This document shows, piece by piece, positions 6,017-10,359 of a stretch of DNA of 10,359 nucleotides. Location of the stretch: positions 1 through 10,359 of the forward strand of contig JADFKA010000041.1 of NCBI GenBank assembly GCA_022565135.1. The letters are read 5' to 3'. The notes under the pieces were generated by a model. It worked only from the letters and a program-made list of their open reading frames with translations. It made no database searches and was not told where the DNA came from. This DNA comes from Pseudomonadota bacterium. Lineage in GTDB: Bacteria; Pseudomonadota; Gammaproteobacteria; Steroidobacterales; Woeseiaceae. Every line of letters begins with the position of its first letter. The first letter of the stretch is position 1. A program made the translations under genes and the position numbers.

Positions 6017-6790
6017 ATGAATAGCGGAACTCTGCCGCATGCGGAGACTCTGATTATAAGGCTCCCAAGATCGGGACACATCGCCGGATATGCCATCTTG
6101 ATATCTAGGACACGCAATTTGCTGGCAGGGTTCCTGTTGCTTGGGCTGATCGCCGGTTGCGGCTCGAACGTCGTGCTGCAGTTTCCGTCGATTCCAATAC
6201 CATTGACCGAGAAAATTCCCATTGCCATTGGCCTGCGGATGCCCGCGAATTTCAAAGATTACGTGCACAAAGAACAGGTATACGGTCGCGAGGAATGGTC
6301 GATTAACCTTGGTAATTCAAATGCGGCCCTGTTCACCCAATTATTTGGCTATATGTTCGAAAAGGTGACGATTCTCCAGGCGAGCGACGATCCAAAATTA
6401 CTCGATATCGACGCGCTCATTGAACCAAGCATCGATGCATTTGAATTTTCGGTGCCTAACCAGAGCAAGACAGACTCCTTCGCTGTCTGGATACGGTACC
6501 GAATAAAGATTTACGATCGCGAAGGTGCGCTGGTCTCGAATTGGCCCGTCAGTGCCTATGGCAAGAGCCAGACCAAATCGATCAGTAGTTCGGAAGCCCT
6601 GCAAAGAGCAGCCATACTCGCCATGAGGGATGCCGTCGCATTGATCATCATGAAACTCGACGATACAACTCTAATCAGCTCGCTCGCAGGGGCATCGACA
6701 CCTGTTACCGCAGCGCCTGCCCAAGCGCCGATAGCGGCCGGTGCCGACACCGAAGAGGTGCACGCAGGAGAAGACGATGACGCCAGCTGA
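6017..6790 (+). CDS. Lipoprotein of unknown function, first of an overlapping pair
   Basis: Predicted outer-membrane lipoprotein of up to 257 residues; family not recognised, though the layout recalls YajG-like or transport-auxiliary lipoproteins. The hydrophobic run LLAGFLLLGLIAGC ends in a good lipobox (I-A-G-C, Cys48), with Gly at +2. From ATG 6017 the stretch before the hydrophobic core is over 30 residues, far too long for a normal signal peptide, and uses rare codons (ATA, AGG, AGA). TTG 6098 would give a normal 20-residue signal peptide (MISRTRN...), so the true start may be there; neither start has a good ribosome site. The mature part has PIAIGLRMPANFKDYVH (68-84), a region NAALFTQLFGYMFEKV (102-117), and a tail from about 224 rich in Ala and Pro, ending acidic. 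Its last 14 nt overlap the next gene, so the two products are probably made together. Confidence 0.82.
   Translation: MNSGTLPHAETLIIRLPRSGHIAGYAILISRTRNLLAGFLLLGLIAGCGSNVVLQFPSIPIPLTEKIPIAIGLRMPANFKDYVHKEQVYGREEWSINLGNSNAALFTQLFGYMFEKVTILQASDDPKLLDIDALIEPSIDAFEFSVPNQSKTDSFAVWIRYRIKIYDREGALVSNWPVSAYGKSQTKSISSSEALQRAAILAMRDAVALIIMKLDDTTLISSLAGASTPVTAAPAQAPIAAGADTEEVHAGEDDDAS
6766..6770 (+). promoter_or_regulatory. Ribosome binding site fixing the start at 6777
   Basis: AGGAG lies 6 nt before ATG 6777, inside the end of the upstream gene. It is the best Shine-Dalgarno site in the window and argues against the longer GTG start at 6741. Confidence 0.75.
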
Positions 6791-7454
6791 TCATTCGATC
6801 AAAATTGCAGTCCTTGCATTAGCGACGCTCGTAAGCAGCGGCTGCATAACATCCAGAGTCGAGGACACGCGTGAAGGACTCACGGGTATTAATTCGGGTG
6901 AGGCTGTCGTCATCATGGCGAAGAGCTATCACCTTGGCAATGAGACAGAAGAAAAGTACATCCGCTGCGTCGAGAACGCGCTTGCCAGGGGCTCCAAGGG
7001 TTTGAATGTCATCCCACACCAGGAATTTGTTGATTCGCTGTTCCCGTGGTTTGAACCCCGCACTGCGCCTGCGGAGACAAAAAATCTGCCCAAGCTGATG
7101 GAACGGCCTGGCGTCGCGGAGAAAATCGCCGCGCAGGGTGTTCGTTACATTATCTGGCTTGACGGTGAAACCGAGCGCGTCGCGGGTGGCGGCAGCCTGT
7201 CATGCGCCGCGGGTCCTGGCGGCGGCGGTTGTTTTGGATTCGCCTGGTGGCAGAAAGATTCGGACTATAACGCGGCCGTCTGGGATCTGGTGGGTCTGGA
7301 GTCGGCTGGTACTGTGTCCACCGACGTCACCGGTACCTCGTTCCTGCCGGCCCTCATCATCCCTATTCCGCTCATCGCACGGACACAGTCCAAAGCCTGC
7401 AAGAGCCTTGCCGGACATTTGCGCGCGTTCATAATTAACGACGAATCTGCCTGA
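6777..7454 (+). CDS. Cysteine- and glycine-rich lipoprotein of unknown function, second of an overlapping pair
   Basis: Predicted exported protein of 225 residues with no named family that I recognise. The N-terminus has a short charged region, a hydrophobic core (IAVLALATLVSSGC) and Cys23. The lipobox S-S-G-C has Ser where Leu is usual, so lipidation is likely but not certain. The mature part holds GEAVVIMAKSYHLGNETEEKY (core 41-60), VRYIIWLDGETERV (122-135), and a glycine-rich loop between Cys143 and Cys152 (AAGPGGGG) followed by FGFAWWQKDSDYNAAVWDL. A second hydrophobic stretch, FLPALIIPIPLIA, spans 189-201. Cys64, Cys143, Cys152 and Cys208 could form two disulfides in the periplasm. The start is set by AGGAG 6 nt upstream and overlaps the preceding stop by 14 nt, pointing to coupled translation and a shared role. 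Confidence 0.85.
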   Translation: MTPADHSIKIAVLALATLVSSGCITSRVEDTREGLTGINSGEAVVIMAKSYHLGNETEEKYIRCVENALARGSKGLNVIPHQEFVDSLFPWFEPRTAPAETKNLPKLMERPGVAEKIAAQGVRYIIWLDGETERVAGGGSLSCAAGPGGGGCFGFAWWQKDSDYNAAVWDLVGLESAGTVSTDVTGTSFLPALIIPIPLIARTQSKACKSLAGHLRAFIINDESA

Positions 7455-7469
7455 GCAAGTGTCCTTAAC

Positions 7470-7982
7470 CTATCTCGGGCGGCCAGCCCGAATAAGTGCT
7501 TTTCTGTAGTAATCCGATCGCAAACTTCCGATCGAAACGACCTTGCCTGTCGTCGGCGCATGGACGAAGCGATCATTACCGATATACATGCCGACGTGAG
7601 ACATTTTACCGGCAATTCTAAAGAACAGAATGTCGCCGACGCGCATGTCGCGGCGGTCCACCGGTTTAGCATGATCCCACAGCGTCGACGTTGTTCTCGG
7701 CACGGATATTCCCGCGCGCGCGTACGAGTAATGCACGAGCCCGCTGCAATCGAAACCGTCGGGCGCACTCCCTCCGTAACGATAAGGAACGCCGAGTTGC
7801 TCCAGCGCGACAGCCGCCGCTCGCTCGCCTGCCAGACTATTGCTGGCCGCTGCAACAATGCGACCACCCTCTTTGCGCACTGACGCCGGCATAGTTTGCT
7901 GCGTGGAACACGCCGATGCCAGCGTCCCGATAAGCACCAATAGAATCAGTTTGTAAAAAAAGCTGGCTGGCTGCGATATCAT
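7470..7982 (-). CDS. NlpC/P60 family lipoprotein (putative murein endopeptidase)
   Basis: Predicted periplasmic cell-wall hydrolase of 170 residues; NlpC/P60 enzymes usually cleave peptide crosslinks or stem peptides of peptidoglycan. From ATG 7982 the signal peptide (KLILLVLIGTLASAC) gives Cys25; the lipobox A-S-A-C is acceptable, with Ser at +2 predicting the outer membrane. The catalytic domain covers about 52-170: GVPYRYGGSAPDGFDCSGLV with catalytic Cys79, SHVGMYIG with His129, and FVHAPTTG with the third polar residue His141. The size matches single-domain Spr/MepS-like enzymes. An open frame extends upstream to 8081 but would put 33 extra residues before the signal peptide. It is divergent from the metallopeptidase gene, with 59 nt between starts, and converges on the lipoprotein pair. 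Confidence 0.93.
   Translation of the reverse strand: MISQPASFFYKLILLVLIGTLASACSTQQTMPASVRKEGGRIVAAASNSLAGERAAAVALEQLGVPYRYGGSAPDGFDCSGLVHYSYARAGISVPRTTSTLWDHAKPVDRRDMRVGDILFFRIAGKMSHVGMYIGNDRFVHAPTTGKVVSIGSLRSDYYRKALIRAGRPR
7475..7491. terminator. Hairpin at the convergent junction
   Basis: TCGGGC (7475-7480) / GCCCGA (7486-7491) encloses a 5-nt loop. It lies 21 nt after the upstream plus-strand stop and inside the last codons of the NlpC gene. A loose T-rich stretch (CTTTTCT) follows 8 nt later on the plus strand. A weak terminator for the lipoprotein pair is possible; coding constraint is an equal explanation. Confidence 0.3.
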
Positions 7983-8041
7983 GGCGATAACGACTCTTGG
8001 ACACAGAACAATAAGCGTACGCGACGGAGCCTTGATATCGT

Positions 8042-9367
8042 ATGAACTGCATCTCAGGTTCAAAAATTCGACAGCGAGCATGTGTCCGAACCGGGGCCAG
8101 GTGCAAAGGACTGCTGCTGCTGTGTCTCATGTTGTGCACTGCCTGTGGTGCACCCGCATCGGAATCCTCGCAGCCAAGCGCACCATTGATTTATCAGATC
8201 TCGTATACGGTCAACCCCAATCCTGCGAACCAGACACTTGATGTAACGCTTGAGCTGCGTCAATCCAGGTCATTGCTGCGAGAAATGACGATGTGGCCGG
8301 ATTCCCGCGTGTCCGAAATCAGGGCCAACGGTGAGCTGGAGATTGATGCAGGCACCGTGCGTTGGCGTCCACCTGCCAGCGGTGGAACCATAAGCTGGCG
8401 TGTCAAAGTTGAGCACGAGCGAAATAATAACGGTTATGACGCCTGGCTCGGTCCGGACTGGGGATTATTTCGTGCCGAAGACATCATTCCACGAGCGGCA
8501 ACGCGCACACGAAAAGGTGCTCATAGCGAAACTCTGTTGCTGTTCGAGCTACCGGCCCAGTGGTCGGTGGTCACGCAGTACTATGGTGACAGGCATCAAT
8601 TTAACGCCAGGAACCGGGAACGGCGATTCGATCAGCCAAGCGGCTGGATCGTCATTGGGAAAATTGGTGTTCGCCGCGAGACCATCGCCGGCACTCGTAT
8701 CGCCGTCGCCGGGCCGGTGGCCAACTCGGTTCGACGGATGGATGTGCTGGCGTTACTCAACTGGACGCTGCCCGAGCTCGGACGGATTCTGCCCGATCTG
8801 CCGTCACGAATAACCATCGTCAGCGCGGGTGATCCGATGTGGCGCGGCGGATTGTCAGCCCCGCAATCGCTGTTCGTGCATGCCGATCGGCCCTTGATCA
8901 GCGAGAACGCCACCAGCACAGTCCTGCATGAGGTCATGCATCTGGCACTCGGCATCAAGGCCGCGGAGAATTTCGACTGGATCATCGAGGGCCTGGCCGA
9001 ATATTACTCACTCGAGTTATTGCTGCGCAGCGGCACGATATCGCCGACTCGTTACAAGACCGCAAAAGCGGCTCAGGCCAAATGGGCAGCTTCAGTAAAG
9101 GCACTGTGCCGTAGCACATCGACAGGTGCGACAACGGCATTTGCTGTTACGGTTCTCACCAGCCTCGACCATGAGATACGCCAGAGCAGCGACGGTAATG
9201 CCAATCTGGATGACGTAGTACGAAAACTCTGGAAGTCGAGCGAACCCATCGGACTCCAGACCCTTATCGAAATTGCCGAGCAACTGACTGGTTCCAAACC
9301 GGACGCACTGCGCATCGACAAATTGCCGGGCTGTCATAATATCGTTCCGAATAATCAGCCAATGTAG
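8042..9367 (+). CDS. M61-like zinc metallopeptidase, probable lipoprotein
   Basis: Predicted exported zinc metallopeptidase of 441 residues resembling M61 (glycyl aminopeptidase-like) proteins but without a recognisable C-terminal PDZ domain. A long basic N-region and LLLLCLMLCTAC lead to Cys35; the lipobox C-T-A-C is unusual, so simple secretion is possible. Residues 49-150 form a beta-rich N-terminal domain like that of M61. The active site is H296-E-V-M-H300 with Glu316 in WIIEGLAEYY as third zinc ligand, 15 residues after the second His. The region 361-415 (FAVTVLTSLDHEIR, NLDDVVRKLW) matches the helical end of the M61 catalytic domain. A GGAG lies 12 nt before the ATG, a little far. The substrate is unknown. 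It is divergent from nlpC/P60 and is followed after 8 nt by the AAA+ gene. Confidence 0.88.
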   Translation: MNCISGSKIRQRACVRTGARCKGLLLLCLMLCTACGAPASESSQPSAPLIYQISYTVNPNPANQTLDVTLELRQSRSLLREMTMWPDSRVSEIRANGELEIDAGTVRWRPPASGGTISWRVKVEHERNNNGYDAWLGPDWGLFRAEDIIPRAATRTRKGAHSETLLLFELPAQWSVVTQYYGDRHQFNARNRERRFDQPSGWIVIGKIGVRRETIAGTRIAVAGPVANSVRRMDVLALLNWTLPELGRILPDLPSRITIVSAGDPMWRGGLSAPQSLFVHADRPLISENATSTVLHEVMHLALGIKAAENFDWIIEGLAEYYSLELLLRSGTISPTRYKTAKAAQAKWAASVKALCRSTSTGATTAFAVTVLTSLDHEIRQSSDGNANLDDVVRKLWKSSEPIGLQTLIEIAEQLTGSKPDALRIDKLPGCHNIVPNNQPM

Positions 9368-9375
9368 AGCACTGG

Positions 9376-10359
9376 ATGGGCGCACGCCACGATCTCGAAG
9401 TCATACTCCGATCGCGCACCCCGATCATAGTCATAGAAACTCGGGACGAGGCGCGCATGTTGGCAATGTTGCAGTCAATTGTGATTTCCGGTGCAAGCGC
9501 GAATTACCTGCCCCTGTTTCGGTGGAGTGTCACCGACGGTCTGCAACGTCTCGACATCGAGCTCGAACCACAGGCATTGAATTCGGAACCGACAACCCTT
9601 CTGAAGCACATTCGTGCTGTCGACAAACCCGGCATATATGTGCTGTTGGATTTTCATCCATTCCTTGATGATCCGGTGCATGTCCGTCTAATGAAGGACA
9701 TATGCATCCGCTACGGCAAAATTGCACGACAGATCGTGCTGATGAGTCATAAAGTCAAGTTACCCAGTGAGCTCGAGACCTTCAGCGCCCGTTTTAAGAT
9801 GGCACTGCCTGGGGAAGATGAACGGCGCAAGATCATCAAGCGCGTCGCTGACGAGTGGGTAAAAGAACATCCTGGCTCACGTGTAAAAGCAGATCGAAAA
9901 GCGCATGAACTGCTGATTCGAAATTTAGCCGGGTTGACCTATGGCGATACTGAGCAGCTAGCGCGCAATGCCATTTATATTGACGGCGCTATTACCAAGA
10001 GCGATCTGCCCGGTGTCATGCAGGCCAAATACGAGCTTCTCAACCGTGGTGGCGCACTTCATTTTGAATATGACACAACGCGATTCCGCGATGTTGGTGG
10101 TATGGAACGGTTGAAAACATGGCTGTCGCAACGCAAGTCCGCGTTTCGCGGCGACGATAGTGCAGCCCATCTCGATTCGCCGAAGGGCATCATTCTCATC
10201 GGCATTCAGGGTTGTGGCAAAAGTCTTGCGGCGAAGGCAACGGCTGGAATTTTCGGTGCGCCTTTGCTGCGCCTCGACTTCGGCACGATTTATGACAAGT
10301 ACCATGGTGAGACTGAGCGAAAATTAAGGGAATCACTCAACACTGCAGATGTCATGTCA
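9376..10359 (+). CDS. AAA+ ATPase, Ycf46-like, cut by window end
   Basis: The first 328 residues of a cytoplasmic AAA+ ATPase; the frame is open to the last base. The N-terminal half (about 1-225) starts LEVILRSRTPIIVIETRDEARM, the degenerate domain typical of Ycf46/COG0464 proteins. The AAA core begins near FRDVGGMERLKTWL (237-250). Walker A is GIQGCGKS (276-283), with IQ in place of the usual PP as in Ycf46 proteins. It is followed by APLLRLDFGTIYDKYHGETE (295-314), the second-helix and pore-loop region. Walker B, sensor residues and arginine fingers lie beyond the window. Ycf46 homologues are often near 500 residues; a cyanobacterial one has been tied to inorganic carbon use, but the bacterial role is otherwise unclear. 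ATG 9376 lies 8 nt after the metallopeptidase stop, so coupled expression is likely. Confidence 0.9.
   Translation, partial: MGARHDLEVILRSRTPIIVIETRDEARMLAMLQSIVISGASANYLPLFRWSVTDGLQRLDIELEPQALNSEPTTLLKHIRAVDKPGIYVLLDFHPFLDDPVHVRLMKDICIRYGKIARQIVLMSHKVKLPSELETFSARFKMALPGEDERRKIIKRVADEWVKEHPGSRVKADRKAHELLIRNLAGLTYGDTEQLARNAIYIDGAITKSDLPGVMQAKYELLNRGGALHFEYDTTRFRDVGGMERLKTWLSQRKSAFRGDDSAAHLDSPKGIILIGIQGCGKSLAAKATAGIFGAPLLRLDFGTIYDKYHGETERKLRESLNTADVMS

Noticed and set aside
7265..7867. Minus-strand open frame of 200 codons overlapping the second lipoprotein and NlpC genes
   Set aside because: It conflicts with the NlpC catalytic frame and with a well-started lipoprotein gene, and shows no domain pattern.
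9958..10305. Minus-strand open frame of 115 codons
   Set aside because: It lies antisense to the AAA+ core, including Walker A, and has no recognisable motif.
1..10359. CRISPR array, transposase, phage or toxin-antitoxin genes
   Set aside because: No regularly spaced repeats, no transposase or integrase motifs and no small paired genes of that type were seen.

Overview
The window looks like chromosomal DNA of a gammaproteobacterium. The 3' part of its tmRNA aligns closely by eye with E. coli ssrA. It carries a recognisable SrkA (YihE/RdoA) kinase, and many of its products are Lol-type lipoproteins, as expected in a Gram-negative envelope. I cannot name the genus; an uncultured marine or soil lineage is only a guess.

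Layout. The window opens inside ssrA (1-198), which has an encoded CCA end and its own intrinsic terminator (211-231). A folded intergenic patch follows (231-321), then the C-terminal ATPase end of a histidine kinase that has lost everything upstream (330-611). On the minus strand, a large lipoprotein of unknown function (2937-1186) is followed after about 10 nt by a secreted dual-specificity-type phosphatase (1175-648). A 275-bp divergent spacer holding one clear inverted repeat separates this pair from a plus-strand GNAT acetyltransferase (3213-3701). The acetyltransferase converges on a minus-strand DUF1684 lipoprotein (4666-3737). That gene is divergent from srkA (4786-5790). After an AT-rich spacer with a palindrome and an orphan reading frame (5791-6016) come two overlapping lipoprotein genes of unknown function (6017-6790 and 6777-7454). 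They converge on an NlpC/P60 lipoprotein (7982-7470), which is divergent from an M61-like zinc metallopeptidase lipoprotein (8042-9367). An AAA+ ATPase of the Ycf46 type follows 8 nt later and runs off the window (9376-10359).

Working together. The common theme is the cell envelope: seven of the nine intact or right-truncated protein genes encode exported products, six of them predicted lipoproteins. Only the GNAT, SrkA and AAA+ proteins lack an export signal, apart from the kinase remnant. Three pairs look co-transcribed: lipoprotein/phosphatase, the overlapping lipoprotein pair, and metallopeptidase/AAA+. I see no phage, transposase, CRISPR array or toxin-antitoxin module. No well-supported new system stands out. 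The least explained parts are the overlapping lipoprotein pair, the lipoprotein/phosphatase pair, and the junction between ssrA and the truncated kinase.
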